This document shows, piece by piece, positions 49,455-60,025 of a DNA stretch of 64,000 nucleotides. Positions within the stretch are counted from its first letter, which is position 1, and each line of letters opens with the position of its first letter. The notes beneath the pieces were generated by a model. That model had not been told where the DNA came from, made no database searches, and saw nothing but the letters and a program-made list of their open reading frames with translations. The stretch covers positions 330,685 to 394,684 of the forward strand of contig NW_008705573.1 in assembly GCF_000186865.1 (NCBI RefSeq), given 5' to 3'. Position numbers and translations under genes: made by a program. This DNA comes from Aureococcus anophagefferens. Its lineage: Eukaryota; Sar; Pelagophyceae; Pelagomonadales; Pelagomonadaceae.

Positions 49455-50525
49455 CTACCTCCACGCCCCCGCGAACTCGAGGAGGGCGTAGAAGTTGTCG
49501 AGGGCGTGGATCTGCTTCGTGCGCCAGGGGTCGTTGTAGGCGAAGGGCATGAAGTCGGACGTGTCCTGGGCCCAGCGGAAGCGGAGCTCGATGCCCCTCG
49601 CGCGGTAGACGTTCGCGTCGTCGTCCTCCTTGAGGCAGTCCGTCGTCAGGATGGCCGCGTTGGACAGGATGCGCTCGTCGTCCTGCTTGAACTCGTGGAG
49701 CGGGATCTCCCAGGGCCGGTCGAAGTCGTAGTCGTCGTTCTCCCAGTAGTGGACGTCGGGCACCATGCAGACCTTGCCCCGGAAGATCGTCAGGAACGAG
49801 CCGTCGTGGCGCACGAGGCTCACGCGCGCGACGCCGACGTCGTTGGTGTCGGAGAGGAACCGGCCGAACTCCTCGTGGCCGGCGTCGCTGTCGAAGCCGC
49901 CGTCCCCGACGAACGAGCCGTCGTCGCCGTAGTCGCGGAGCGCCTCGAGGACGACGGGCTCCGGGTCGCCGCCGACGACGGTCGTGTCCGCGCCCGGCGC
50001 CGAGGCGTCGTCCTCGTCGTCGCTCGACGGCTCCGCGTCCCCGAAGTCGAGCCGCGCCGCGAGCTCGCCCTCGTCGCTGCACCCGAGGTCCCGGAGCCGG
50101 CCGCGCGAGAGCACGCGCGCGCCGTGCGCGAGCCGCAGTTCGACGACGCACCGGGGCGCGTCCTCGAGCCACTGGGTGCCGACATCCTGCGTCTCGTCCG
50201 CGACGAAGCGCATGACCTCGACGCCCGGCCACTCGGCGTCGTCGACGCGCTCGCGCACGCCGGGCTCGTCGAGCACGGGCATCTGCTTCGCGAGCGCGGC
50301 CAGCACGGGCGCCTTCGCGAGCGCGTCGATGCGCTCCTTCGACGTCGCCGCGAGTGCGGCGCTGCCGTCCAGCTCCAGGTACGCCGCCAGCAGCGGCAGC
50401 TGGATGTCCAGCGCCGTGGAGATCGCCAGGTTCGACGCGCGCCGGCGCAGGTGCTTCGCGAGGCGCCGCCGCACGGCGCGCGTCGCCGTCGCTTCCGCGG
50501 ACGACGACTTGCGCTTTGGTGGCAT
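49455..50525 (-). CDS. Hypothetical protein, paralogue 2 of a tandem pair, normal high GC
   Basis: 356 residues from MPPKRKSSSAEATATRAVRRR (quoted in part), with the usual high third-position GC. Homologous to the gene at 48353 and in the same orientation, 118 bp upstream of it. It carries an extra acidic insertion (DFGDAEPSSDDEDDASAP). The conserved core ends YNDPWRTKQIHALDNFYALLEF against NDGSPERMFDSKHDLLGLL. Function unknown; the paired, diverged copies suggest an old local duplication. Confidence 0.75.
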   Translation of the reverse strand: MPPKRKSSSAEATATRAVRRRLAKHLRRRASNLAISTALDIQLPLLAAYLELDGSAALAATSKERIDALAKAPVLAALAKQMPVLDEPGVRERVDDAEWPGVEVMRFVADETQDVGTQWLEDAPRCVVELRLAHGARVLSRGRLRDLGCSDEGELAARLDFGDAEPSSDDEDDASAPGADTTVVGGDPEPVVLEALRDYGDDGSFVGDGGFDSDAGHEEFGRFLSDTNDVGVARVSLVRHDGSFLTIFRGKVCMVPDVHYWENDDYDFDRPWEIPLHEFKQDDERILSNAAILTTDCLKEDDDANVYRARGIELRFRWAQDTSDFMPFAYNDPWRTKQIHALDNFYALLEFAGAWR

Positions 50526-50642
50526 GGCTTCTGAACGTCGGCCGCCGATGTGCTCGGGTTGCGCTCTCCGGCCGGCTTCACATGGCTCCTTGAACTTCAA
50601 GGTGACGGGGCACCCCGAAACAACCACGCTTCCGATGCCGCT

Positions 50643-52814
50643 TCAACGTGACCAAGTTACCCTCCCCAGCTCCTCGCCCACGACGCGGTCCAGCTCCCGC
50701 CTCTCGAAGAGCTTGTCGGCGCCGTGCGCATCCGAGTCGACGGCGACGACGCGGACCGCGGCGCCGAGCTTCGCCGCGACGCGCTCCGCCACGTAGCAGT
50801 CGTCGACGTTGCGCCCGCCGACGTAGATGGACACGGCGCCCGCCGGACGCGCGTCGAAGGCGTCGAAGACGCCGTCCTGGCGCTGGCGGCCGTGCTTCAT
50901 GGGCGAGAACGCGAGGACCCGGTCGGCGCGGCGCGCGAACCGGAGCGCGCCGAACGCGCCCCGCGAGCTCCCGACGAGGGACACGGCCTCGTACTCGCCG
51001 CGGAGCTTGGCGAGGAACGCGTCGAACGCCGGCTTGCGCGCCTCGAAGGAGGTGAAGTCCACGTCGAGCACGGAGAGCACGTCGGCGCCGACGCCGGAGC
51101 GGTGCAAGACGCCGGCCCACTGGCCGAGGCTGTCCCGCGCCGCGCCGCCGCCGACGGCGAAGGCGACGACGACGTGGGCGGCGCCGCGGGCGAGGAGCAC
51201 GTTCGAATGCGGGCAGTCCGGCCGGCGCGAGACGACGCGCGTCGCCTCGAAGTCGACGGCGCCGAGCGACGCCTCGTCGGCCCAGACGACGCGGCCGCGG
51301 GCGGCCGGCGGCGCGGCCCAGGGGTTCCCGAAGAGGCGGAGCTCGTCGTAGCGGTTCGCGGCGAAGCTTCGCGGGAACTCGGCGAGCCGGTTGTCGCTCG
51401 CGTCCAGCGTGGCCAGCGACGGCACGCGCGCGTCGCCCGGGAGCTCGACGAGCTCGTTGTGGTCCACGAGGAGCTCCCGGAGCGCGGGGCAGCGGCCCAG
51501 GGCCAGCGCCGCGATGCGGTTGACCTGGAGCCGGAGCACGCGGAGGCGCGGCGCGTCGCCGACGTCCGCGCGGGAAATCCGGTTGTACTCGGCCGTGACC
51601 GTGTCGACGCGCGGCGGGAGCGTCGGCAGCGACGGCAGCCGGTTGTGCTGGAGCGCGAGGCGCACGACCGCGGGTCCGAGCGCCGGCGCGGCCTCGATGA
51701 CGTTGTTGTCGAGGCGCACGTCCTGCAGCAGCGCGAGCGCCGCGAGGCTCGGGACGCGCGCGAGCCGGTTGAAATTCAGCGCGAGGAGCCGCAGCCGCGT
51801 CAGCGCCGCGATGGACGCCGGGAGCCCGCGGAGCCGGCTTCGGCCGGCCCAGAGGCTCTCGAGTTTCTCCAGCGGCGACAGGTCCTCGGGAAGCGCGTCG
51901 ATCGGCGCCGAGACCCAGAGGCTGCCCACGGCGTCCGCCGCGTCGGAAGCGACGAGCGCCTGAATCTGCTTCACGTTCCGAAGCTTCACGTTCCGCGGCC
52001 GCGGCGCCCGGGCCGCGGCGGCGCCGAGCAGGTCGCCGAGGACGGAGCCGGCCTTCGCGGGCGACGCCGCGAGGCGCGCCTCCACGGCCTTCCTCATCGC
52101 GCCCGTGAGCTTGACCAGTTCGACGTGGGGCGGCGCCGGCGCCGACGCCAGCAGCTCCGCCAGCAGCCCCGACTGCCACTCGGCGAGGCGCGACGCGAGG
52201 AAAAAAGGGCCGTCCTGCGACCGGCGGAGGCGCAGGTCGTAGGCGCCGTCGCGCAGCACCCTCTGCGCGCTCAGGTAGACGGCGAGGTGACTTCGCTGCT
52301 CCGGCGGGAAGCGGGACAGGTCCAGCGTCTCGGCGACCGCGCGCGCGTACGCCGGCAGGTCGTCGAAGGTTCGCACCGCGCCGTCGAACTCCGCGAACCA
52401 CGCGTTCACGAAGCGGGAGCCCGGCGGCGCCGCGAAGCACCACGACTCGACGACCTTGGGCTGGCCGGGCGCGGCCCAGCCGTCCATGTGGTAGCCGGCG
52501 AAGCCGTCGCCGAGCATCGCGTCGAGCGGCTTCAAGACGACGATCGACGCGTCGAGCCAGACGCCTCCGTAGCGCGACACGAGGTAGAGCCGCAGCCAGT
52601 CGCTCTGCTTCGCGGCGGTCAGCACCTCGAAGCTCGGCGGCAGGTCCGCGCGGCGCACGACGGAGCCGAGCGTCGCCGCCGTGACGGCGCGCACGCTCCA
52701 GTCCTCGTGCAAGGCCTGCATGCGTCGCACGCATGCTTGCACGAGGGTTGGGATGGATCGGCCGTCGGCCCAGTACGTCCAGATGATGTTCGGCGTAGCA
52801 GCTTCGGCCGCCAT
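50643..52814 (-). CDS. Three-part fusion: capsular-type glycosyltransferase, LRR, hydrolase-like
   Basis: 723 residues. Residues about 1-110 match capsular polysaccharide synthesis/GT32-like enzymes: NIIWTYWADGRSIPTLVQAC and SDWLRLYLVSRYGGVWLDASIVVLKPLD, where the usual D-x-D reads DAS. Residues about 285-500 are leucine-rich repeats (LTRLRLLALNFNRLARVPSL; LRVLRLQVNRIAAL; LATLDASDNRLAEFP). The last 190 residues resemble an alpha/beta hydrolase (VVVAFAVGG; YEAVSLVGSSRGAFGALRF with Ser elbow; final His in DSDAHGADKLF). Whether all three act together is unknown. The last codons and stop fall in a patch resembling introner A sequence. Confidence 0.75.
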   Translation of the reverse strand: MAAEAATPNIIWTYWADGRSIPTLVQACVRRMQALHEDWSVRAVTAATLGSVVRRADLPPSFEVLTAAKQSDWLRLYLVSRYGGVWLDASIVVLKPLDAMLGDGFAGYHMDGWAAPGQPKVVESWCFAAPPGSRFVNAWFAEFDGAVRTFDDLPAYARAVAETLDLSRFPPEQRSHLAVYLSAQRVLRDGAYDLRLRRSQDGPFFLASRLAEWQSGLLAELLASAPAPPHVELVKLTGAMRKAVEARLAASPAKAGSVLGDLLGAAAARAPRPRNVKLRNVKQIQALVASDAADAVGSLWVSAPIDALPEDLSPLEKLESLWAGRSRLRGLPASIAALTRLRLLALNFNRLARVPSLAALALLQDVRLDNNVIEAAPALGPAVVRLALQHNRLPSLPTLPPRVDTVTAEYNRISRADVGDAPRLRVLRLQVNRIAALALGRCPALRELLVDHNELVELPGDARVPSLATLDASDNRLAEFPRSFAANRYDELRLFGNPWAAPPAARGRVVWADEASLGAVDFEATRVVSRRPDCPHSNVLLARGAAHVVVAFAVGGGAARDSLGQWAGVLHRSGVGADVLSVLDVDFTSFEARKPAFDAFLAKLRGEYEAVSLVGSSRGAFGALRFARRADRVLAFSPMKHGRQRQDGVFDAFDARPAGAVSIYVGGRNVDDCYVAERVAAKLGAAVRVVAVDSDAHGADKLFERRELDRVVGEELGRVTWSR

Positions 52815-52909
52815 GCGCAGCTCCGATCATCCCATCCTTATCCGATGCTGAAGCAACAGGGTGACGGCAACGTCGGCCGGGCAGCCTCGACGTCCGAAGG
52901 GCGGCGATT

Positions 52910-54289
52910 TTGAACGGCATTGCGATGACGGCGTCGCCGGCGGCGCCCGACGAGGATGCGATCCTGCGGCAAGTGCTCGCGGCGTCGAAGCAGCAGCACG
53001 AGCTCGAGCGCAACGCCGACGACGACGCCATGGCGCGCGCGATCTCCAATTCGCTCCTGGACCAGTCCCTCGACCAGCAGCGCGTCGTGGGCCCGGCCGT
53101 CGGCGGCGCGGCGCCCATGCTGCACCGGCGCCCGCCGCCGCGCCCGGACGACGGGCCCATCATCATCTTGAAGCGCGCGAAGCGGCTGCCCGCCGCGCCC
53201 GCGCCGCCGTCGACGCCGTCGACGCCGCCGCGGCTCGAGCGGGACGGCCCGACGCTGACGACGCCGCCGGGCCTCGCGTCGCTCGCGGCGAAGAAGCGCG
53301 TCGGCCGGGCGCCGGACGCCTGGGCGCCGGCGCCGGCCGCGCCGCGCGAGCCGCCGCGGCAGTTCGTGGCCCTCCGCGGCGACTTTGACGACTCCGTCTG
53401 GCGGCCGCGGCCGCGCGACCTGCGCGACGCCCCGGCGGCGAAGCCGCGCGACGAGCCGCCGCGCGCCGTCACGCCCGTCGACGACGCGGCGGCCGAGCCC
53501 GCGCGGCCCGACGACGACGACGGCGCGGCGGCGCCGGCGCGCGCGGCGGCGCGGGACGTCGCCGCGGCGCCGGACGTCGCCGCGCGTCGCCGGCGGCCCG
53601 GCGTCTTCCTCCTGCTCGCCGCCGCGGCGCTCGCGGCCGCGGTCGCCGTCGCGCGACGCCGCGCGCCGACGCCGCCGACGCCGCGGCGGCCCGTCGCGGT
53701 CGAGCCCGCCGTCGCCGACGCGAACTCGAGCGAGCCCGCGGCGCCCGCGCTGCTCCCGACGGCGTCGCACGACGCGCTCCGCGCCGCGCGCGCCGAGGCC
53801 CGCGGCGCGCGCGCGCCGCCGACGGCCGCGCCGCGGTCCCTCGACGGCGCGCCGCCGCGGCCCGAGGCGCCGACGCCGGCCCCGTCCGACGCTCTGGGCC
53901 TGGGCACCGCCGCGGACGCCGCGTTCCTGCGGCCGCGGGCCTGCGCGCCCGAGGAGCCCGCGGCGACGGCCCTCGAGTGGAGCCTGAGCGAGTGGCTCGC
54001 GCGCGCGGCCGCGGGCAGCGACGTCGTCGTCGACGTCTGGGTCGGCGAGAAGCTCTACGTGCACCGGACCATCGCCATCCCGCCGACGGTCGGCGGCGCC
54101 GTCGAGCCCGTGACCCTCAAGCTGAACTTCGGCAAGATCCCGGACGGCGAGCACGCGCTGACGATCGCCCTCACGAGCGCGCCGGTCCTCCCGCGCTTCG
54201 CGCGCCAGCTCCAGCGGACGAAGATCCTCGTGCGCCAGGCGTCGCCCGCGGCCGGGCCGGACTACGCGCCCACGGTGGTGACGGGGTAA
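52910..54289 (+). CDS. Single-pass membrane protein with UIM-like N-terminus
   Basis: 459 residues. Two ubiquitin-interacting-motif-like helices lie near the start (DEDAILRQVLAASKQQ; DDDAMARAISNSLLDQS). A long Pro/Ala/Arg-rich region follows, then one membrane span (RPGVFLLLAAAALAAAVAVA, about 228-247) flanked by Arg. The distal region ends in an ordered beta-rich domain (LEWSLSEWLARAAAGSDVVV; GAVEPVTLKLNFGKIPDGEH). No signal peptide. A receptor or quality-control role at a membrane would fit, but this is inference. An alternative start is MTASP six codons in. Confidence 0.6.
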   Translation: MNGIAMTASPAAPDEDAILRQVLAASKQQHELERNADDDAMARAISNSLLDQSLDQQRVVGPAVGGAAPMLHRRPPPRPDDGPIIILKRAKRLPAAPAPPSTPSTPPRLERDGPTLTTPPGLASLAAKKRVGRAPDAWAPAPAAPREPPRQFVALRGDFDDSVWRPRPRDLRDAPAAKPRDEPPRAVTPVDDAAAEPARPDDDDGAAAPARAAARDVAAAPDVAARRRRPGVFLLLAAAALAAAVAVARRRAPTPPTPRRPVAVEPAVADANSSEPAAPALLPTASHDALRAARAEARGARAPPTAAPRSLDGAPPRPEAPTPAPSDALGLGTAADAAFLRPRACAPEEPAATALEWSLSEWLARAAAGSDVVVDVWVGEKLYVHRTIAIPPTVGGAVEPVTLKLNFGKIPDGEHALTIALTSAPVLPRFARQLQRTKILVRQASPAAGPDYAPTVVTG

Positions 54290-54350
54290 GTGTGTGAGTG
54301 TCGTTGTGGGCTCGCGGGCCTAGCGCGCGCGGATTCGCCCCTCTCAGACT

Positions 54351-55229
54351 CTAGAACTTGAAGACCATGTCCGCCGTGAAGCCGAGGTCCTTGAGGATGC
54401 CCGAGAGCTCGCCCTGCTTGGGCGGCTTGCCCTTCTCGAAGAGCTTGGGCCCGGAGACGGCCGTGTACATGGGCGGCGGCCCGCAGACCATGATCATCGT
54501 GCCCTCGCCCGGCGGCGGCAGCCACGTCGCGAGCATCGCGTCCGTCGCGTAGCCCGTGAGGCCGCTCCAGCTCGGCGAGATGGGCGCGTCGACGCAGTAG
54601 TGCACGTGGAAGCGGCCGCAGGACCTCTCCGCGAGGCCGTCGAGGTGCTCGCGGAGGAAGATCTCGTCCTCGTTGCGGTTGCAGAAGAGGAGGTTGATCT
54701 GCGTCACGTCGTCCTCGAGGGAGAGCAGCTCCTCGACGACCTGCAGGCACGGCGTCAAACCGCTACCGCCGGCGACCATGCCCACGCGCTTCCACTTGTT
54801 GGCCTCGACCTTGATCTTCGTGAAGCAGCCCTTGACCTTGAGCTCGTCGCCGGGGTTCCGCGAGCAGATGTGCGACGACACGTTGCCCTCGTCGTAGTCC
54901 TTGACGACCAGCTGCATGTAGCCCGTCACGTCGTCGCGCGTCACGGGCGTGTACGGCCGCGCGACGACGCCGGACCCGTCGCGCTTCGGGCCCTCGACCA
55001 TAAGCATGCCCGCGACGGTCATGCCGAGCGTGTCCGTCGGCGTCGGCAACGCGACGGTGACCTTGTGCACGTTCGGGCTCAGCTTCACGTTGCGCTTGAC
55101 CTTGAGCGCCGTGAACTCCTTTTTTGAGAGAGCGCCGTCGCAATTCGACGACGCGCCGACGCCGGTCGCCGAGACGGTCAGGGCGACGCCGGCGAGGCTC
55201 GCGCCGCGGCGCAGCGAGGCGGCGAACAT
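54351..55229 (-). CDS. NADH-cytochrome b5 reductase
   Basis: 292 residues. FAD-binding RPYTPVT (about 92), the FAD phosphate region GNVSSHI, NAD-binding GMVAGGSGLTPCLQV and CGPPPMYTAV are diagnostic. The enzyme passes electrons from NADH through FAD to cytochrome b5 for lipid desaturation and related reactions. The N-terminus MFAASLRRGASLAGVALTV is a membrane anchor or mitochondrial presequence. Start chosen at 55229, where this targeting sequence begins; a further in-frame ATG at 55499 is not supported by codon bias. Confidence 0.92.
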   Translation of the reverse strand: MFAASLRRGASLAGVALTVSATGVGASSNCDGALSKKEFTALKVKRNVKLSPNVHKVTVALPTPTDTLGMTVAGMLMVEGPKRDGSGVVARPYTPVTRDDVTGYMQLVVKDYDEGNVSSHICSRNPGDELKVKGCFTKIKVEANKWKRVGMVAGGSGLTPCLQVVEELLSLEDDVTQINLLFCNRNEDEIFLREHLDGLAERSCGRFHVHYCVDAPISPSWSGLTGYATDAMLATWLPPPGEGTMIMVCGPPPMYTAVSGPKLFEKGKPPKQGELSGILKDLGFTADMVFKF

Positions 55230-55513
55230 GGTCCCTCGAGGCGGACGGTGAGCGCTCACGAGGCTTTGCGATCGGCGAGTCTTGTGGCGCGAGCTGCACC
55301 ACTCTGCACCTTCGGCTTGGGTGCACTCGAGCTCAACACGAGCGGCAGCCCGGCCGGCGACGAGAGCCGAACTCGACATGGGCTGCCACCGCTGAGCCGC
55401 CTCCGTCATCTCCGCGCGACGCAGTTCACGGTGCTCGGCGTCGCCTGCACGCTCGCCACCGTGGCCATCAACGTCCTCGCCTGGAGCCACCGCCACCACC
55501 GCCGGAAAGCGCC

Positions 55514-58500
55514 ATGGCCTGCCGCGTCTGGCTCGCGGACCCGGCGGAGTTCGAGGCCCAGCCCGCGGGCTTCGGCAAGCGCCCGGGTCCGCCGACGGGC
55601 GAGGAGCGCGACCTCGCCGCGAGCGCCGCCGCGCTGTGGAACGCGCTGGCGAGCGACGCGGCGCCGCGCTACGCCGACGACCCCGAGGCGCTGGGCCGGC
55701 TGACGGCGCGCGTGCTCGGCGAGGACGGCCTCCTGCGCCTCGACGGCGCCGCGTGCTGCGCCGCGCTCCGCGAGGACGCGCGCGAGGGCGTCGTCCGCTG
55801 GCGCCACTGCGCGGCCGCCGCGGCCGCCGCGGCCGCCGCGGAATCGGAGCGCGACGTGCGCCGCCTCGTGGACGACGGCCTCGTCGGGAGCCTCGTGCGC
55901 GTGCTCACGGAGTGCGAGGTGCCGCCGGAGCCCTACGGCGGCGGCCACCTCCTGCGCATCTTCGCGTGCGAGGCCCTCGCGCGCGTCGTGGCCAAGTCCG
56001 ACGCCTTCTCCGGCGACGCGGCGGTCATTTCGGAGCGCCAGCTCGACGCCGTGCTCGCCCTCTTCGAGAACCTGCACTGCGTCGACGGCGGGGACCAGTC
56101 GACGGCCGCGTGCCGCGCCTTCGCGCGCGCCGCGTTCCCGGAGCTCGACGCGCCCGTGACGTCCGTCGTCTGCCGCTGCGTGGAAATCGACCGCTGGTTT
56201 GGGTGGTCCTGACCAAACTTCAGGATTCTCTAGCTCGATCAAATCGAAGTCGATTCGGCTGATTTTTGGATAAATCGATTGCTCTCGTCGAGTTCTCGAA
56301 GCACAGCCGAAGCGCGTGCGTCGAAACTGTCGCATATGCGCACATTGAAGTCGGGTTGAAGATTTGAATTCCACACAGGTCTGCCGCCTCGGCCGCACGC
56401 TGCTCGGCCGGGGCCGCGCGGCGCTCGCGGGCCGCCACCTGGGCCAGATGAGCTGGGCCGCCCAGGCGCTCCTCGACGGCGCGCCGCGCGACCCCGACGC
56501 CGACGCCGAGGACGCCGCGGAGCGGCGGCGGACGATCTGGGTGCCCGACGCGGCGGCGATCCTCGACCTGCTCGCGCGCGGCGGCCACGCGGCCTGGTTC
56601 CTCGACGCGGAGCGGCTGCTCGAGGAGGCGCCGCGGAGCCTCATCGGGCGCCTCGCGCCCTTCGCGGCGCCCGTCGCGACGACGCGCGACGCGCAGACGG
56701 CCATCGACATCGCGCTCCAGCTCCGGGCCGCGCGGAACTCGAATCTGCAACCCGACTTCAATGTGGGCGTAATCGAACGGTGTGGACCAGACGCTTCGAC
56801 CGTGCTTCGAGAACTCGACGAGAGCGATCGATTCGTCCAAAAATCAGCCAGAACGACTTCGATGTGACCGAGCGAGAGCATTTCAAAGTTTGGTCGGGAC
56901 GTCCGACCGGCGGTTGATGTCCACGCAGGCTCCGCGACCAGAGCGGGTCGTCGTCGAAGCCGTCGAACTGGACGCGCTTCCAGGAGCTCGCGGCGGACTT
57001 CGCGAGCCGGAGCCGCGACAACGTCGCGGGCATCGAGCGCGGGTGCCTGGCGGGCCACGCGCGCGCGGCGCTCGTGCCCCTCGTCGTCGCGGCCGCGTCG
57101 AACCCGGGCAAGGTGCCCGACGGGGCCCTCTTCCGCGACGTCCTCGAGGCCATCGACGTCTTCGCCGTGGACCTGAGCGAGGGCCGCGCGCAGAGCGCCG
57201 AGGCCGTCGCCGCGCTGGCGCGGTCCAGGGCAGGAAAAGAGAGCGACATGCCCAACGTCAAAGGCTCCTATCTCGGCCGGTTTCCACTCGCTTCGGCTGA
57301 TTTTTGGACGAGCGATCATCTCTCGGAACGCTCTCGAAGCATGGATGCTTTTTCCGGAACGCGCGCGCGCGGAACACTCACGTTGAAGCGACGTTGAATC
57401 TCTCTTTTCCCGCCCAGGCCCGGTCCGACGTCTACGCGCGGTCGGCCGCGCGCGCGCTGCTGCCGCGCGTCGCGGACCTCGTCTGCTGCGGCGCCGAGGA
57501 GGAGCCCCAGTTCCGCACGAAGGCCATGGAGTGCCTCGCCAAGGCGACGGCGGCCTGGGCGCGCGACGACGCCGCGCGCCCCCTCGCGGCCGCGTGCCTC
57601 CGCCGCGTGCGCCGGTCCCTCGGCGCGGAGAGCCCGGCGGCGGCGCGGGCCTGGAAGGTCGCCTTCGACGCGCTCCCGGGCGAGCTGGACGTCTACGAGC
57701 GCGACGTGGTCGCGCTGTCGCTCGCGGCCGACGTCCGCGCGGCGCGGCCCGACGACGAGCGCGCCGCGCGCGACGCGTGCCTGCGGCTCTGCCCCCAGTC
57801 CTACGAGGACCTGTTGACCCACCGGGCCGAGTTCCTCCCCATGGACAAGGTCGAGCGCATCGTCGAGGGCGGCGCGCTCGACGCGCTCGTCCGCGTCGTC
57901 GCGTCCGACGGCAAGGCGAAGAAACGCGCGACGCGGAACCGGCGCGCGGCCCTCGTCTGCGCGGCCCACGACGCGCTCGTGTGCATCCTGCTGGCGGCGC
58001 GCGAGGCCTACATCGAGCGGGGCCACGTCAACGAGCTCGTGCCCTGGCTCGACTCGGGGCGGGACAAGGGCGCGACGTTCCCGACGTCAAAGGCTCCGAG
58101 CTCGGTCGTTGTTCACTCGATTTGGCTGATTTTTGGACGAGCGATCATCTCTCGGAACGGTCTCGGAGCGTGGATGCGTTTCCGGAACGCGCGCGCGCGA
58201 CACACTCACGTTGAAGCGACGTTGAATCACTCTGTTCCCGCCCAGGCTCGACAGCCGCGACGCGACCGTCGCGCTCCAGACCGTCGCGCTGCCGCTCTTC
58301 GACGGCGCGGAGCGGACGCCGCCGCCGCCCTTCGCGCCGGCGAGCGTCGGCCCGGCGGCGCGCATGGCCTGCGTCGCGCGGTCCCTCGTGCTGCTCGACT
58401 GCGTCTACGCGATTTCGAAGGCGCGCGACGCGGGCTGGCCCCGCGTCCACTTCGACCACGAGCTCGGCGTGACGGCCCAGAAGATCCTGGAGCTGCTGCC

Positions 58501-59911
58501 GACGCTCGTCGCCGGGGAGCGCGCGCCCCTGGGGCCCGCCTTCCACCTGCTCTTCGACCTGGGGCTCGGCGGGCACGTCGGGAGCACGGAGGACGAGGCC
58601 GCGTCGAAGAGCCTCGTGGACCTGCTGGCGTCCGCGCGGCCCATCGAGGACCTGGGCGTCGCCGAGGAGGACCGGGTCGAGGCGGCGCTGCGCAAATCGC
58701 AGCGGCCGCCGCCGCGCGACGTGCCCATTTTGTTGCGCCACGCGGCGACGGTCGCGCTGCTCATCTTCGCGGAGGGCCGCGGCGGCGAGAACGCGTGGCT
58801 CGCGGACATCTGCGCCCACGGCGGCGTGCCGCGGCTGCTCGACATCGTCCGCAAGGACTTTCTGCTGTCGCGCGAGGGCAACGCGGAGAACGCGCGGCGC
58901 GCGGCGATGCACCTGCTCCGCCTCGCGGCCAAGTCGGCGATCGCGCGGCCCGCGCTGCTGCGGGCGCTGGGCGACGTCGACGCGCGCTTCGTGACGACGA
59001 ACGTCGACGAGGACGCGCTCCTCGAGCACCTGGACATCATCCAGGACGCGGCGGCGGCGCGCTACGCGGCGTACGAGCGGCGGCGGCGGAAGCTCGGCCG
59101 CGACGGCGACGGCGCGGTGTCGCCCGCGGCGACGGCGCGCGCGCAGGCCGACGCGGACGCGGCCGCGGCGTCGCTCCTCGCGGACTGCGCCGCCGAGGAG
59201 GAGGGGAAGGCGTCCAGGAAGGCGAGGCGGAAGAAGAAGAAGGCGCGAAAGCCCCCGGACGCGGCGATCGCGGCGCCGGCCGCGGCGCCGGCCGCGGGCG
59301 CGTCGGCGCCGCCGGGCGACCCGCCGGCGCCGCCGCCCGCCGCGGCGGCGACGCCCGAGGCGAGCGACGCGGGCCCCGACGCGGACGCGCCGGGCGCCGC
59401 CGCGGACGCGGCCGAGTGCTCGTCGCCCGACTCGTCGTCCGCGCCGGAGCGCTTCGACGGCGACGACGCGCTCGGCGCCGTGCTCCGCGCCGCGGGCCTC
59501 GGCAAGGACGACCGCACGCGGCGCATCCTCGACGCCGAGGGCGTCGACGCCGCGGGGTTCTTCCTCCTCCGGGACCGCGACGTCGCGGACCTCGGCGTGC
59601 GCAAGGGCGCGGCGCTGAAGATCCGCAAGCACGTCAACGACCGGCGCGCCGCGCGGAGCCGGGACCTCGACGACGACGCGCCCGACTTCCTCACCTGCCC
59701 GCTCTCCCTCGAGCTCTTCGTGGACCCCGTGCTGCTCCTCGTCGACGGCCAGACCTACGAGCGCAGCGACGTCGCGGCCTGGATCGACCAGCACGCGACG
59801 AGCCCCCTCACGCGCGAGCCCGCGAAGCAGGCGGACCTCGTCCCGAACCGCGCCGTCCTCGACGCCGCCGACGCGTTCCGCGACGGCTGGGGGCGGCTCG
59901 ATGAAGGCTAA
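55514..59911 (+). CDS. SAM and U-box domain protein, probable E3 ubiquitin ligase
   Basis: Five exons (55514..56167, 56379..56719, 56929..57217, 57418..58046, 58246..59911) give 1192 residues. Most of the protein is an Ala/Leu-rich helical solenoid (armadillo-like; for example HLLRIFACEALARVVAK). A Lys-rich then Pro/Ala linker follows, then a SAM domain (LRAAGLGKDDRTRRILDAEG; DLGVRKGAALKIRKHV) and a C-terminal U-box (DFLTCPLSLELFVDPVLL, DGQTYERSDVAAWI, SPLTREP). U-boxes recruit E2 enzymes, so it should ubiquitinate partners bound by the solenoid or SAM domain. All four introns are introners (B4, B5, A8, A9). Start at 55514 is the first ATG in the biased frame. Confidence 0.87.
56168..56378 (+). 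mobile_element. Introner element B4 (211-nt GT-AG intron)
   Basis: Perfect octamers GTCTGCCG with a GT donor. Reverse orientation. Junction PVTSVVCRLGRTLL. Same length as B1 and B6. Confidence 0.92.
56720..56928 (+). mobile_element. Introner element B5 (209-nt GC-AG intron)
   Basis: Octamers GCTCCGGG and GCTCCGCG, one mismatch. Forward orientation. Junction DIALQLRDQSGSS. Only 341 nt of exon separate it from B4. Confidence 0.9.
57218..57417 (+). mobile_element. Introner element A8 (200-nt GC-AG intron)
   Basis: Octamers GCGCGGTC and GCCCGGTC, one mismatch. Reverse orientation relative to the gene. Junction VAALARSDVYARS. Confidence 0.92.
58047..58245 (+). mobile_element. Introner element A9 (199-nt GC-AG intron)
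   Basis: Octamers GCTCGACT and GCTCGACA, one mismatch. Reverse orientation. Junction ELVPWLDSRDATVAL. Termini GGGCGGGACAAG/CCCGCCCAG. Confidence 0.92.
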
Positions 59912-60025
59912 GTGAAGCATTATTGCACCAGTTTCGGGCTGCCGATGTTGCGCGGCTGAGGCTCTCCGCGGAGACAGAGCTTCGCGCGCGCCAAAGCGAA
60001 CCAGCTTCGCGGGCGCCGCGCGACG

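Noticed and set aside
50578..53907. 1109-codon minus-strand open frame
   Set aside because: Low-complexity Ala/Arg/Gly frame antisense to 52910-54289 and out of frame with the GT/LRR gene; shadow.
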